Origin: JAPOXR01 sp965199765
Lineage (GTDB): Bacteria > Pseudomonadota > Alphaproteobacteria > Rhodobacterales > Rhodobacteraceae
Length of the DNA stretch: 64,000 nt
Reading direction: 5' to 3'
NCBI GenBank assembly: GCA_965199765.1
Contig: CBDATC010000001.1
Span: 930,001 to 994,000 of the forward strand
This document shows positions 43,433 to 52,476 of this stretch, in pieces. Position numbers and translations under genes: made by a program. Each line of letters opens with the position of its first letter. Position 1 is the first letter of the stretch. The notes under the pieces were generated by a model. That model worked only from the letters and a program-made list of their open reading frames with translations, was not told the DNA's origin and made no database searches.

Positions 43433-45265
43433 CTACCCCCCTACATTGTCAATTCCAATAAATCCCCCCACTTGCTGATCCCAATGCCGGGCGAAGACAC
43501 CGCCGAGAGACAAAAGATCGTCAGGTGATCCCTGCTCCACTATTCGTCCCTGCTCGAGCACGACGATCCGGTGCATCTTCAAAATCGTGGACAGTCTATG
43601 CGCGATCGCGATGACTGTGCGGTTTTCCATCACCTGACTCAGGCCTGCCTGAATGGAAGCCTCAACAGTCGAGTCCAATGCAGATGTTGCTTCATCAAGA
43701 ATGATTATGGGCGCATCCTTCAGGACAGCGCGCGCCAATGCGATCCGCTGTCTTTGTCCGCCTGACAGACGCACGCCGCGCTCACCGAGATAGGCATCGT
43801 AGCCGTTCCGACCCAACTGATCCTGCAATTCAAGAATGAATTCGTGTGCGGCCGCTTTCTTCGCCGCTTCAATGATTTGAGCTCTTGTCGCATCGGGACG
43901 ACCGTAACCGATATTGGTGAGCGCCGTGCGGTTGAACATCGCCGTTTCCTGCGTGACCATGCTGATCTGCCTGCGCAGGCTCTCTTGAGTCACTCGCCTG
44001 AGATCGTAGCCATCAATCTCGATCGTTCCAATCCTGGGATCATAGAGCCGCATCAATAGCGCTGCCAAAGTCGATTTGCCCGCACCGGAATGACCGACTA
44101 ATCCCACATGTTCTCCTGCGCCAATCATCAGGTTGACGTCCTCCAAACCGCCTGTGTGCTTGTCGTAAGAAAATGAGACCGATTTGAACTCGATTTTTCC
44201 GGAAATTCTCGGAAGCTGGATGGCATCGGATTGATCGGGCATTTGATGGGGCACTGACAGCGTCCGCATGCCGTCCTCAGCTTCACCGACATTCGAATAC
44301 ATTGTCATAAGGGTGAAACTGACCCAGCCGGACATTTGCGCGATGCGAAGCGAGACTGCTCCGGCTGCGGCAATATCGCCCGCGGTGGCCGAGCCCTGCG
44401 TCCAAAGCCAAAGCGCACCACCGGTCAAAGCCACCGGAAGGATTCCAGAAGCCGCCATCAGCGCGAACCTGAACAAAGAAGTTGTCGCCCCGAAACTCAA
44501 TGCGTGCTGGCGAAAATTCTCAAGCGCATCAAGAGCCACTCTGTCCTCGTGCCGGCTGTGGGCAAACAGTTTGACCGTCCGCACATTGGTGATCGTATCA
44601 ACGATCTGCCCGGAGAGCATTGAACGAGCATTGGCGCGTTCTCTGGAGCGCGTTCTGATCTTCGGCAGAAACCACCGAATGAGAGTGATATACAGCAGGA
44701 GCCACGCGGCCAGCATTGCTGCGATTCTGGCGTCAATGGTCAGCAGCAAAGCGACCGAACCGACAAGCGAGGCCACAGCGAATGACACCACATTCACGAC
44801 ATCCACAACAGTGTCGGTCACTGCGCGCGAGGCCTGCAGCTGCTTCTGTGCGATCCGCCCGGCGAAATCATCGTCAAAAAACGACACGGATTGCTCTAGC
44901 GTGTGCCGATGCAGACGGGACAGCACCTGTGCGGTGACATTGGGCGTTACCAAGGTCGAAGAAATCATCGACCCCAGACCAAAAACAACTGGACGAACAA
45001 TGAGGAAAAACACGAATGTAATCAGCAGCAGCAAGCCGTGCTCTGAAAACATAAGGCGGCGTTCACTCGCCAAAGCGCTGTCGATCACAAGCCCGAGAAG
45101 CAAAGCTGTATAGGCTTCAAGCGCGCCCGCGGCCATCGAAACAATGCATCCGACGGCTATCAGCGGAAAAGCCCCTTTATTGCACCAAATATAGAATTTC
45201 AGCAGCTGACTGGGTGGACCGGCACTCACCCTAGCATAGGGATTGATCAATTTTTTCAACCACAT
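43433..45265 (-). CDS. ABC exporter, fused permease and ATPase (MsbA/LmrA-like)
   Basis: A 610-residue half-transporter that should work as a homodimer. Six hydrophobic segments lie in residues about 30-320. The ATPase domain has Walker A GHSGAGKSTLAALL near residues 398-411, the Q-loop VTQETAMFN, the signature LSGGQRQRIALARA and Walker B IIILDEATSALDS, ending with the switch histidine in IAHRLST. It resembles lipid or multidrug exporters; the cargo is not evident. It is a single gene convergent with ispA. Confidence 0.93.
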   Translation of the reverse strand: MWLKKLINPYARVSAGPPSQLLKFYIWCNKGAFPLIAVGCIVSMAAGALEAYTALLLGLVIDSALASERRLMFSEHGLLLLITFVFFLIVRPVVFGLGSMISSTLVTPNVTAQVLSRLHRHTLEQSVSFFDDDFAGRIAQKQLQASRAVTDTVVDVVNVVSFAVASLVGSVALLLTIDARIAAMLAAWLLLYITLIRWFLPKIRTRSRERANARSMLSGQIVDTITNVRTVKLFAHSRHEDRVALDALENFRQHALSFGATTSLFRFALMAASGILPVALTGGALWLWTQGSATAGDIAAAGAVSLRIAQMSGWVSFTLMTMYSNVGEAEDGMRTLSVPHQMPDQSDAIQLPRISGKIEFKSVSFSYDKHTGGLEDVNLMIGAGEHVGLVGHSGAGKSTLAALLMRLYDPRIGTIEIDGYDLRRVTQESLRRQISMVTQETAMFNRTALTNIGYGRPDATRAQIIEAAKKAAAHEFILELQDQLGRNGYDAYLGERGVRLSGGQRQRIALARAVLKDAPIIILDEATSALDSTVEASIQAGLSQVMENRTVIAIAHRLSTILKMHRIVVLEQGRIVEQGSPDDLLSLGGVFARHWDQQVGGFIGIDNVGG

Positions 45266-45623
45266 TGATCCGCCGATCGGCTCATTGCCCTCCCAAAGGC
45301 ATTAGACCGCATTGACGAGAAATCGGCAAGGAACCGACTTCTCCTTTCCTCCACGCTGGTTCCGACACTGCCCGCTTCAACCATGCTGAACGTCAACACC
45401 TCCGCCGTTCTGTCGTTCCAATCGGTTGCGATGCAATGAATTCACCGCACGCCAACCGGGTTTTCTCCAATCAGGCAAGGCAAGAACCAAACACTCGAAA
45501 CCGCCCGCTCCGGTGCGTTGAAACAAACTCGCGCATTCATGACAGCGAACAACAGGAAACGACGACATTTCAGGCAGTTCACCTGCATTCACATCGAACC
45601 GCTGAAAGCGCGTCGACTGAACT
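45266..45623. other. Intergenic stretch downstream of cca
   Basis: About 360 bases between cca and the ABC exporter, both on the minus strand. A 71-codon minus-strand frame at 45377-45592 (with VVRCHECASLF) is open but has no recognisable family and no clear start, so it is not annotated as a gene. Confidence 0.4.
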
Positions 45624-46799
45624 TCAATCTGCCAAGAGTTGGTCTCTGGTCAACTGAAAGCCAGAATCCAACCAACGCCGTTCCAACTGCTGAAATCGAT
45701 TCATCACCTCTAAAATCGGATAGGATTCGATAAAATCAACGGGTCTGACCGGGCAAACTTGATTGGCTCCCCAAGCAATTTCCTGTCTGAATTCCGCTGA
45801 AAGTCCACGACCCGAAATAGCGGACCGCAGAAGCGCAACATTCACAGCATCGCGGGTCTTCAATCGATATCCTAATTCAGCCATCGAAGTGTCTTTCCGC
45901 ATCCACAACATGAATGTTTCAATGCGACGCGCCATGCTTCGGCGAATACGAAAGCTGTCTTTGGGATCGATCACGCCTAGCAGAGCGAGCCGCCGCAGCG
46001 GATCGGGGGGCTCATCAAACCGCGCTTCGAGCCGTTCCAGAGCTGAAATGCGAGTCGTGTCGACTTTCTGAATGCAAATTGAAAGCACGCCGGAATCTTC
46101 CATGGCGCGCACAATATGTGATACGCGCGGCGCTGAAAGAAGCTTCAAGATCTCTTCGCCCATTCGCTCTCTCTTTATACGACGCAGTTTGTCCGCGCTT
46201 TGAGCGATTGCAGCAAGAACCGCTTTATCAAACGGCCTTTCAGGTGAAGCAAAAAAAGCATGGGTGCGAAAGAATCGAAGGATCCTGATCGGATCCTCAT
46301 CAATGCGCTGTTTGGGACAGCCAATGAAGCGCACGCGCCGCGCTTTCAGGTCCTCAATACCGTTCAGCGGATCATAGAGCGCGCCCTCGACATCAGAATA
46401 AAGCGCATTGATCGTGAAGTCGCGCCGAGACGCGTCTTCTGCCAAACTGTCAGCAAACTCGACATCCGCCAATTGATCGTCCGCATAAATGTCACGACGC
46501 AATGTCGTCACATCCACACTTTCGAGACCACGGATGATTTTGATAGAACCGAAAGCGAACCCTGCCAACTTCACCTTTAGCCCCGCATCCTCTGCAAGAT
46601 GGCGAACCTGCGCTGGAAAAGCATCCGTGGCGACGTCGACGTCATCAAACGGATTTCCCAGCAATGCATCGCGCACTGCTCCACCAACACAAAATGCCTT
46701 GTGGCCAGCCTTCGTTAGCAGATTTGCGACAGTTAGAGCCAAGCTCCCGTCGGCAAAAATCGATCTAAGTTCTTGAGACATTGTTAAGCGAGCTGCCAT
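45624..46799 (-). CDS. cca: CCA-adding tRNA nucleotidyltransferase
   Basis: A 391-residue class II nucleotidyltransferase of the Cca/PcnB family, adding or repairing the 3' CCA of tRNA. The catalytic core is FCVGGAVRDALLGNPFDDVD with the metal-binding DVD at residues about 53-55, followed by VTTLRRDIYADDQLADVEF, RDFTINALYSDVEG, and the RIRVDEDPIRILR-like segment IDEDPIRILRFFR. The start may be the ATG at 46799 or the one at 46781. It lies downstream of a Nudix gene, as in many Alphaproteobacteria. Confidence 0.94.
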   Translation of the reverse strand: MAARLTMSQELRSIFADGSLALTVANLLTKAGHKAFCVGGAVRDALLGNPFDDVDVATDAFPAQVRHLAEDAGLKVKLAGFAFGSIKIIRGLESVDVTTLRRDIYADDQLADVEFADSLAEDASRRDFTINALYSDVEGALYDPLNGIEDLKARRVRFIGCPKQRIDEDPIRILRFFRTHAFFASPERPFDKAVLAAIAQSADKLRRIKRERMGEEILKLLSAPRVSHIVRAMEDSGVLSICIQKVDTTRISALERLEARFDEPPDPLRRLALLGVIDPKDSFRIRRSMARRIETFMLWMRKDTSMAELGYRLKTRDAVNVALLRSAISGRGLSAEFRQEIAWGANQVCPVRPVDFIESYPILEVMNRFQQLERRWLDSGFQLTRDQLLAD

Positions 46800-46867
46800 C
46801 CTCGAATTATTCAGCGATCAATCTGCACACCTGCGCATCCAAATCAACAAAGCGATGACTCTGGTAA

Positions 46868-47533
46868 TCATTCATGAACGCGTTTTGCAATTCCATGGAG
46901 AATGCTCGCAGTGGCTCCCCATATGCAATGTGATTGATAGAGGATCACACGGTATCTGCGCTCACTTCCATGCAAAACAGCTGATTCGGTTCTATAATTT
47001 TTAAGATTGGTCAAATGGGCGAGCGGCGCTTCGAAAATCGACTCAACCTCAACCGGCTGTAAACCGGGTCTAAAATCGGCCGCGACAACACCTACAAAGG
47101 GATGAATCAAAAAACCAGTACCTGTTCTTAAACACGGGCAGCGGCCAATGATCTCCACTTGTTCCGGCCGCAGACCGATTTCCTCATGGGCCTCTCGCAG
47201 CGCGGCGTCACGGGGCGACGGGTCCGCTCGTTCAATCCGACCGCCGGGAAATGATATCTGTCCAGCATGGCGCGGCAGATTTTTGGAACGAACGGTCAAG
47301 ATCACATGCAGTTCCGAACCGCGGGCGATCACCGGCACCAAAACAGCGGCCGCAACAGGATCGTCCTGAGAGCGCTGCGTCATTCCTAGATTGAGAACCA
47401 GGTCCGAACTCGAGTCTTCGTATCCCTGCAACGCGTTTCGCAGAGCCGCCAGTTGGTTATCCCGATTAATCAGACCGCTCCGGCATCGCGTCGAAACCAA
47501 GACTGTTGGGATCAAGTTCGTATCTCTGCCCAC
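46868..47533 (-). CDS. Nudix hydrolase, CoA pyrophosphatase type (NudL-like)
   Basis: Up to 221 residues. The Nudix box is GGRIERADPSPRDAALREAH then EEIG, preceded by the CoA-subfamily motif NLPRHAGQISFPGG. It would split CoA or acyl-CoA into 3',5'-ADP and phosphopantetheine. The frame reaches back into the end of hslO; the true start is unclear and may be a TTG or an internal codon within the first 50 residues, where homology is weak. Confidence 0.9.
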   Translation of the reverse strand: MGRDTNLIPTVLVSTRCRSGLINRDNQLAALRNALQGYEDSSSDLVLNLGMTQRSQDDPVAAAVLVPVIARGSELHVILTVRSKNLPRHAGQISFPGGRIERADPSPRDAALREAHEEIGLRPEQVEIIGRCPCLRTGTGFLIHPFVGVVAADFRPGLQPVEVESIFEAPLAHLTNLKNYRTESAVLHGSERRYRVILYQSHCIWGATASILHGIAKRVHE

Positions 47534-48413
47534 AGAATTGGCAGTCTGCAGTCACTATTCCTTCCTCGGTTGTCATCGTAGCGATATCTTTCTTGGAATA
47601 TATGGACATGCCCCTGCGAACTTTTTCCTCTGAACACGTGCAGCCGAATTCTATTTTTTGCAGCGGACCAGCTCGCGGCGCGTCCTCCTGAAACAAATTG
47701 AAGAGGACACGCAGCATTGGCGTGGAAGGTCCTGTTAATTCCAGTTCGTCAACGGTCTGCAGCAGAGCGCATGCCCTCGTCCAAACATCCCCGTTGTCTT
47801 CGTCTTGACCGCTGCCGTTCATCGGTGCGGTCGGCATCCGTTGAATTACGATCCCACCGCCCCGCCAGCGCTCTACTCCCCCTTGCAGCGATTTCCCGAC
47901 CGCGACCGCAAATTGTGTCGGTATCTGCTGAGAACGCCGAAAGTAGTCCTCAGCGCAGCCAGCAAGAGTTGATTGCTCCAACGGCGCCATTCCCTGAAAG
48001 GGCAGCTTGCCGTCCTGACGGTCGATCAGAACACCAAAATAACCCGACCCTCCCTGCCAAAGCCGCAGACGGCTGTCGCTTGAGATATTTTCGGCGAATG
48101 TAGCCAGCGCACGAATTTTTGCAGGTTCGCCAGCATTGGCCGGAGCAAGATAATCGGAAGCGAGAAGTCTGAGCGGCGCTTGGCTTCTGACCTGTATGGA
48201 AAACTTCCACCCTGGATGAATCAAATTTCCAATCAGCGCTGTCAGCACACAAATTTCAGCGACTGACCCTTCAACATTCGGCGGGTAGCGGCGAACCGCC
48301 AAAATCCGCTCCAATGAAGATGCCAACCTAACCGCCCGTCCGCGAACAGGCACGTCCTCAAAACGAAATTGAAGCACGCCATCGTCTTCATCGAACGTGG
48401 AATGATCTGTCAC
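47466..48413 (-). CDS. hslO: Redox-regulated chaperone Hsp33
   Basis: A 315-residue holdase chaperone activated by oxidants. The four zinc-binding cysteines are Cys258 and Cys260 in FGCTCSEEKVRRG and Cys291 and Cys294 in CQFCGQRYELD, the CxC...CxxC arrangement that defines the family. The N-terminal substrate domain is complete. It overlaps the following Nudix gene by up to 68 bases. Upstream it faces a gap and a divergent Nudix gene. Confidence 0.95.
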   Translation of the reverse strand: MTDHSTFDEDDGVLQFRFEDVPVRGRAVRLASSLERILAVRRYPPNVEGSVAEICVLTALIGNLIHPGWKFSIQVRSQAPLRLLASDYLAPANAGEPAKIRALATFAENISSDSRLRLWQGGSGYFGVLIDRQDGKLPFQGMAPLEQSTLAGCAEDYFRRSQQIPTQFAVAVGKSLQGGVERWRGGGIVIQRMPTAPMNGSGQDEDNGDVWTRACALLQTVDELELTGPSTPMLRVLFNLFQEDAPRAGPLQKIEFGCTCSEEKVRRGMSIYSKKDIATMTTEEGIVTADCQFCGQRYELDPNSLGFDAMPERSD

Positions 48414-48876
48414 CGAAGAACCCTGCTGCTACCCGTTTCGCTGAATTCATGGAACGCTTCCATCTGGGTCCGGGCTTTCGCCCGGTGGAATCGCTCGTTT
48501 ATTTTCTGGATCTTCCTGCAAAACACGCTGTCCGCGCAAAATCGTCGACTATCCTATAAGTCTACCGAATGAATAGAAAGGGCCATCAAGCGGGTGTATC
48601 AATAGGAAAATGCAATCAAACGACCAAGCCGGTTAACCGGGAAAAAGGGAGATCTTATCCACTTGCTTTACAAACGCGCCGTTCAGGGCGGAGATCTAAG
48701 GCGCTGCCGTGTTAACGCGGCGTTCAGGTTGACCATTTTCAGACGCGAACCAATAATGACATCAGGACGGAAGCATCCCTTTCACGGCTTGCTAAGGCTT
48801 GCGCAAGGACAAACACATTGTCCGCTGCAGCCTAAGCTACAAGACGCCTCGTCCTTTAGGGCAAGGAGCTGTCACG
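48414..48876. other. Intergenic stretch between hslO and a Nudix gene
   Basis: About 460 bases with no gene I recognise. The plus-strand end carries AAGGAG at 48863-48868 in front of the Nudix gene. Short frames across the region have no family resemblance. Confidence 0.4.
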
Positions 48877-49392
48877 ATTCGACGATTTGACGAGCCGTTT
48901 CGCAGCGGCATCCGCTATTCGGAGCGGCAAGGCGCATATGGAATTATCGTTCGAAAGGAACGGGTTCTGCTCACATATCAAGCTGAACCCATTCCCGAAA
49001 TTCAGCTTCCAGGCGGCGGAATCGACCGGAATGAAAGCCCACTGCAAGCATTGCGTCGTGAAGTTCTCGAAGAAACCGGCTGGAGCCTCCGCGTTAATCG
49101 CTTGCTGGGAACTTACCGACGTTACACATATATGCCCGAATATGACCTTTGGGCCCGTAAGACCCATCGCGTTTACTTTTGCACAGCCGTTCGAAGAATG
49201 GGGTTGCCAACAGAACTCGGTCATGCCGCGCTTTGGTCAACCCCTCTGGACGGGCTGAAAATTCTGTCGGCCCAAGGCGATAAAGCTATGCTCGCTAAAG
49301 CCATCACGGAAAACTGCATACCGATGACCGCGATTGATTCATTGCCAGTTTGCCAAATCGGATTTAGACAGCCTGCGAAACAACCATTCTAG
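48877..49392 (+). CDS. Nudix hydrolase with possible ATT start codon
   Basis: A Nudix protein with box GGGIDRNESPLQALRREVLE then ETGW and a family segment YRRYTYMPEYDLWARK. Homologues typically begin with a short MIRRFG-like N-terminus. Here the matching residues IRRFDEP begin at an ATT (48877) placed eight bases after a strong AAGGAG at 48863-48868. The only upstream in-frame alternative start is a TTG at 48799, whose extra 26 residues show no homology. The ATT start is therefore suggested. The gene is followed at once by argG (four bases), and they are probably co-transcribed. Its nucleotide substrate is unknown. Confidence 0.85.
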   Translation: MRRFDEPFRSGIRYSERQGAYGIIVRKERVLLTYQAEPIPEIQLPGGGIDRNESPLQALRREVLEETGWSLRVNRLLGTYRRYTYMPEYDLWARKTHRVYFCTAVRRMGLPTELGHAALWSTPLDGLKILSAQGDKAMLAKAITENCIPMTAIDSLPVCQIGFRQPAKQPF

Positions 49393-49395
49393 GAA

Positions 49396-50634
49396 ATGTC
49401 CATGGATCCTGTCCAAAAAGTCGTGCTTGCCTACTCAGGAGGGTTGGACACTTCGGTAATCGCAAAGTGGCTGCAGTCGGTATACAACGCCGAAGTCGTG
49501 ACCTTCACCGCTGACCTCGGGCAAGGTGAAGAATTGGAACCAGCGCGCAAAAAGGCAGAACTACTCGGAATCAGGGACATCCGCATTGAGGATCTGCGCG
49601 AGGAGTTCGCCCGCGATTACATTTTCCCGATGTTTCGCGCCAACGCCGTTTATGAAGGTCTTTATCTGCTCGGGACATCGATAGCGAGGCCGTTGATTGC
49701 CAAACGACTGGTCGAAATCGCCGAAGAAACAGGAGCGGATGCGATCGCGCACGGTGCAACCGGAAAAGGTAATGACCAAGTGCGATTTGAACTTGCCGCT
49801 TACGCTCTGAATCCTTCGATTCGTGTGGTTGCCCCGTGGCGCGAATGGGATTTGACAAGTCGCACACGCCTGATGGAATTCGCGGAGCAAAGTCAAATTC
49901 CGATTGCCAAAGACCAGCGGGGAGACGCACCCTTTTCTGTGGATGCGAACCTTTTGCATACTTCGTCTGAAGGCAAACTGCTCGAAGACCCTGCCGCAGA
50001 AGCGCCGGAATACGTCTATCAGCGCACAGTCAATCCCGCGGACGCTCCAGATGTCGGAGAAACCATCGAGATCGGTTTCGAAATCGGTGATGCCGTCAGC
50101 TTAAATGGCAGAAAATTGTCGCCCGCCCGCCTGATTGCGGAACTCAACACCTTAGGAGGCCGACACGGTATCGGAAGGCTTGATCTTGTCGAGAACCGGT
50201 TTGTCGGCATGAAATCACGCGGAATTTACGAAACCCCCGGTGGAACCATTCTTTTGGAAGCCCATCGCGGAATTGAACAGATTACGCTGGACCGGGCTGC
50301 CGCGCATCTGAAAGACGAACTCATGCCGCGCTATGCTGAACTGATTTATAATGGGTTCTGGTTCAGCCCGGAACGGGAAATGCTGCAGGCCTTGATCGAC
50401 CGAAGCCAATCATATGTGAGTGGAACGGTCCGGCTGAAGCTGTTCAAGGGCAGCGCAAGACTCATTAGCAGGAACTCCCCCAATTCGTTGTATTCGGAAG
50501 AACATGTAACCTTTGAAGATGATGCTGGCGCGTATGATCAACAAGACGCAACCGGCTTTATTCGCCTCAACGCGCTGCGGTTGAAACTCTTGGCAAAGCG
50601 AAACCGGAAGTTCGCTCAACACGAACAAAATTAG
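49396..50634 (+). CDS. argG: Argininosuccinate synthase
   Basis: A 412-residue ArgG joining citrulline and aspartate with ATP in arginine biosynthesis. The ATP PP-motif is VVLAYSGGLDTSVIAKWL near residues 9-26; AHGATGKGNDQVRFE near residues 117-131 and SIDANLLHTSSEG-like FSVDANLLHTSSEGKLLEDP are conserved. Two in-frame ATGs (49396 and 49402) are possible; the second is better spaced from AGGAA. Length is normal. Confidence 0.97.
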   Translation: MSMDPVQKVVLAYSGGLDTSVIAKWLQSVYNAEVVTFTADLGQGEELEPARKKAELLGIRDIRIEDLREEFARDYIFPMFRANAVYEGLYLLGTSIARPLIAKRLVEIAEETGADAIAHGATGKGNDQVRFELAAYALNPSIRVVAPWREWDLTSRTRLMEFAEQSQIPIAKDQRGDAPFSVDANLLHTSSEGKLLEDPAAEAPEYVYQRTVNPADAPDVGETIEIGFEIGDAVSLNGRKLSPARLIAELNTLGGRHGIGRLDLVENRFVGMKSRGIYETPGGTILLEAHRGIEQITLDRAAAHLKDELMPRYAELIYNGFWFSPEREMLQALIDRSQSYVSGTVRLKLFKGSARLISRNSPNSLYSEEHVTFEDDAGAYDQQDATGFIRLNALRLKLLAKRNRKFAQHEQN

Positions 50635-50743
50635 GAACGGCTTTATGAATTTCCGCCGCTTGCGCAGATTTCGCTTCCGGTTCATAATCGCCGCACGGAG
50701 GACGGCGTGACAAAGCGGGACGACAAGCGTCAGTGCGCCGGCA

Positions 50744-50821
50744 ATGCGCAAGTCGAATCTGGAGAAGCTGAAGACGTTCGCTGCTGAGGCGAACCGTTAT
50801 CTTTCGGAGTGTTTCTCCTGA
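50744..50821 (+). pseudogene. Possible N-terminal relic of an ATPase related to the 54-55 kb gene
   Basis: The frame MRKSNLEKLKTFAAEANRYL then SECFS ends in TGA at 50819. It resembles residues 34-58 of the ATPase-ankyrin protein (ERRSDLEKLQDFAETTDRCL then TEVFA), with about half the positions identical. The similarity stops at the TGA. It is a short match, so it may be an eroded relative or chance. The rest of the gap 50635-51019 holds nothing I recognise. Confidence 0.35.
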
Positions 50822-51019
50822 TGCGTTGAGGATATGAAGCAGATGCATTCACGAGTCCCCGCTGTTCAGAATCGGATTTTCAGCGGAGCGGTCAGTCCGG
50901 CCGCAGGCGCACCATGATCATTCAGTGCGTCACGACGCGGACCCTCGCGTCGCGCACAACAGCGAAGTGTGCTGAAATCCATCTTCGGCGCCGGCGCGAA
51001 CAGAAAGGAATATAAAGTT

Positions 51020-51655
51020 ATGAAAGAGCTGATAGGGATTGCATTTGTGGCCGGCTTGGCGGTTTGGGGCTCGGCAGCTGCAGCGGATGAAGAAACAATT
51101 ATCGTTGCCGGAGGCTGTTTCTGGTGCGTCGAGTCTGATTTTGACAGCGTCAACGGGGTTCGCGCGACCACGTCTGGATACACCGGCGGAACAACCGAGA
51201 ACCCGACCTATAAAGCCGTTTCCGCCGGGCGGGGCGGTCATTACGAGGCTGTAAAAATCGAATTCGACTCTTCCAAAGTATCGTTGCGCGAACTGCTCGA
51301 CAAATTCTGGCGGAGCGTTGACCCAACCGACGACGACGGCCAGTTTTGCGACCGGGGGCCAAGCTACAGAACCGCGGTTTTTGTAAGCAACAACCGGCAA
51401 AGAAAAATCGCTGAAGAATCAAAGCAAGCGGCGGCCGCAGCGCTTGGCCAATCAATCGTAACCCCAATTATTGATTCAGGACGCTTTTACGACGCCGAAG
51501 ACCGCCATCAAAACTACCATCTTGGACAGAAAAACGTAATCACGCGCTTCGGCATCATCAAACAGTCCGATGCATACAAACGCTACCGAAAAGCCTGTGG
51601 CCGAGATCAGCGCGTTCGCGAGCTTTGGGGGTCAGCCGCCGCGTTTGCCCATTGA
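51020..51655 (+). CDS. msrA: Peptide methionine-S-sulfoxide reductase, exported form
   Basis: A 212-residue MsrA that reduces the S-epimer of methionine sulfoxide in proteins. The catalytic motif GGCFWCVESDF has Cys33 and Cys36; SGYTGGTTENPTY and the C-terminal YHLGQ-like segment HQNYHLGQKN are conserved, and KACGRD near residue 195 offers a resolving cysteine. The N-terminus MKELIGIAFVAGLAVWGSAA is a signal peptide, so this copy acts in the periplasm. The ATG at 51020 is preceded by AAAGGA. No msrB is nearby. Confidence 0.94.
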   Translation: MKELIGIAFVAGLAVWGSAAAADEETIIVAGGCFWCVESDFDSVNGVRATTSGYTGGTTENPTYKAVSAGRGGHYEAVKIEFDSSKVSLRELLDKFWRSVDPTDDDGQFCDRGPSYRTAVFVSNNRQRKIAEESKQAAAAALGQSIVTPIIDSGRFYDAEDRHQNYHLGQKNVITRFGIIKQSDAYKRYRKACGRDQRVRELWGSAAAFAH

Positions 51656-51691
51656 CAAAACCGCCGCCTGATCAAGAAAGTTTGATTGCGC

Positions 51692-51970
51692 TCATATCAA
51701 ATTGTTCGCAACGATGACTCTGACAGCATAAATGCCAAAAAACAATACCAGCGGGGCTAGGTCTATGGCTCCGGTGTTTGGCATGAATTGCCGGATTCGC
51801 GAATAGAAGGGATCCAGCATCCGGTTCAGCGAAGCATCAAGCATGCGGACGAATTCGTTCTGGCGGTTGAGCACATTAAACCCTATGAGCCAGCTCATGA
51901 TAACGTGCGCTATAACGATAAATGTCAGCACATCGAGTGCGAGCAAGATAATCGCGGCAATTGACTGCAT
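51692..51970 (-). CDS. YggT-family membrane protein
   Basis: A 92-residue protein with two YggT repeats: two hydrophobic helices (AAIILLALDVLTFIVIAHVI and a second around residues 68-88) flanking the conserved loop FVRMLDASLNRMLDPFYSRI. The family is found next to cell division and secretion genes and is linked to osmotic or envelope functions; its precise role is not settled. It converges with msrA. Confidence 0.92.
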   Translation of the reverse strand: MQSIAAIILLALDVLTFIVIAHVIMSWLIGFNVLNRQNEFVRMLDASLNRMLDPFYSRIRQFMPNTGAIDLAPLVLFFGIYAVRVIVANNLI

Positions 51971-52115
51971 GATTTACTGTCTCTCTTTCCGTTGTTCATA
52001 GAAGGTTAAGGAATGTGGATTGCGGTTTCAAGCATCTCGATCACTGTACTTGGTTTCTGAAATCCATTTTTCCGCTATCGCGTTTGCGGTGATCTGATAC
52101 AGTGAAGTTTGCAAA

Positions 52116-52163
52116 ATGAAGTTCGGACTGACAGATGAGCAGCGTTTGATCGTCGACACCGGG
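52116..52163 (+). pseudogene. Acyl-CoA dehydrogenase, N-terminal remnant
   Basis: The frame MKFGLTDEQRLIVDTGRN has the LTDEQxxxxDxxR start of acyl-CoA dehydrogenases. It breaks off at residue 16-18, exactly where the next remnant begins in another frame. Confidence 0.6.
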
Positions 52164-52411
52164 CGGAATTTACGCCGAACTGTTTGGAGATGTGCAGTCG
52201 TTGACGGTGCCGTATCGGGACGAACATCTGCTTGCAAAGCTGCGGAAATTACGCTGCTGCCCCGTTTTCAATGGCTAACGTGGCAAACCGTCATGTGATC
52301 TGCAAGCAATCTTAATGGCAGCGTGTTCACTCTCGGAATTTGTGCTCGCGAATGCCAAGTCTATTTTGGAAGTAGAGGTGAACCCGTTCCTAACGCAGCC
52401 AAGCGGTGGGA
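52162..52411 (+). pseudogene. ADP-forming acyl-CoA synthetase (ATP-grasp), C-terminal remnant
   Basis: The frame reads GGIYAELFGDVQSL, then LLAKLRKLRCCPVFNG, a TAA at 52276, then RGKPSCDLQAIL, LSEFVLANAKSILEVEVNPF and LTQP. This is the C-terminal ATP-grasp end (GGIYAELLKDV ... LxGxRGKPxxD ... EVNPLLV) of acetate/acyl-CoA ligases, with one nonsense codon in the NGxRGKP motif. It is joined directly to the acyl-CoA dehydrogenase start, so a deletion of several kilobases fused two neighbouring genes. The gap 51971-52476 holds this remnant and the IS-end scar. Confidence 0.7.
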
Positions 52412-52413
52412 CA

Positions 52414-52435
52414 GGTAGTGTCCAGAATCTTTCGC
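52414..52435 (+). repeat. 22-bp IS-end repeat, copy 2
   Basis: Exact copy of 11253-11274 in the same orientation. No transposase sequence is next to it, so it is a bare scar of an IS256-type element. It lies three bases past the recognisable CoA-ligase remnant, so the element may have truncated that gene. Confidence 0.65.
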
Positions 52436-52476
52436 ACTTTCAGTCATGCGACGGCACCACAGCAGCGGAGGATCCT

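Noticed and set aside
45377..45592. 71-codon minus-strand frame with CHECASLF between cca and the ABC exporter
   Set aside because: Open frame only; no recognised family and no start signal. It could be a decayed zinc-binding protein but cannot be supported.
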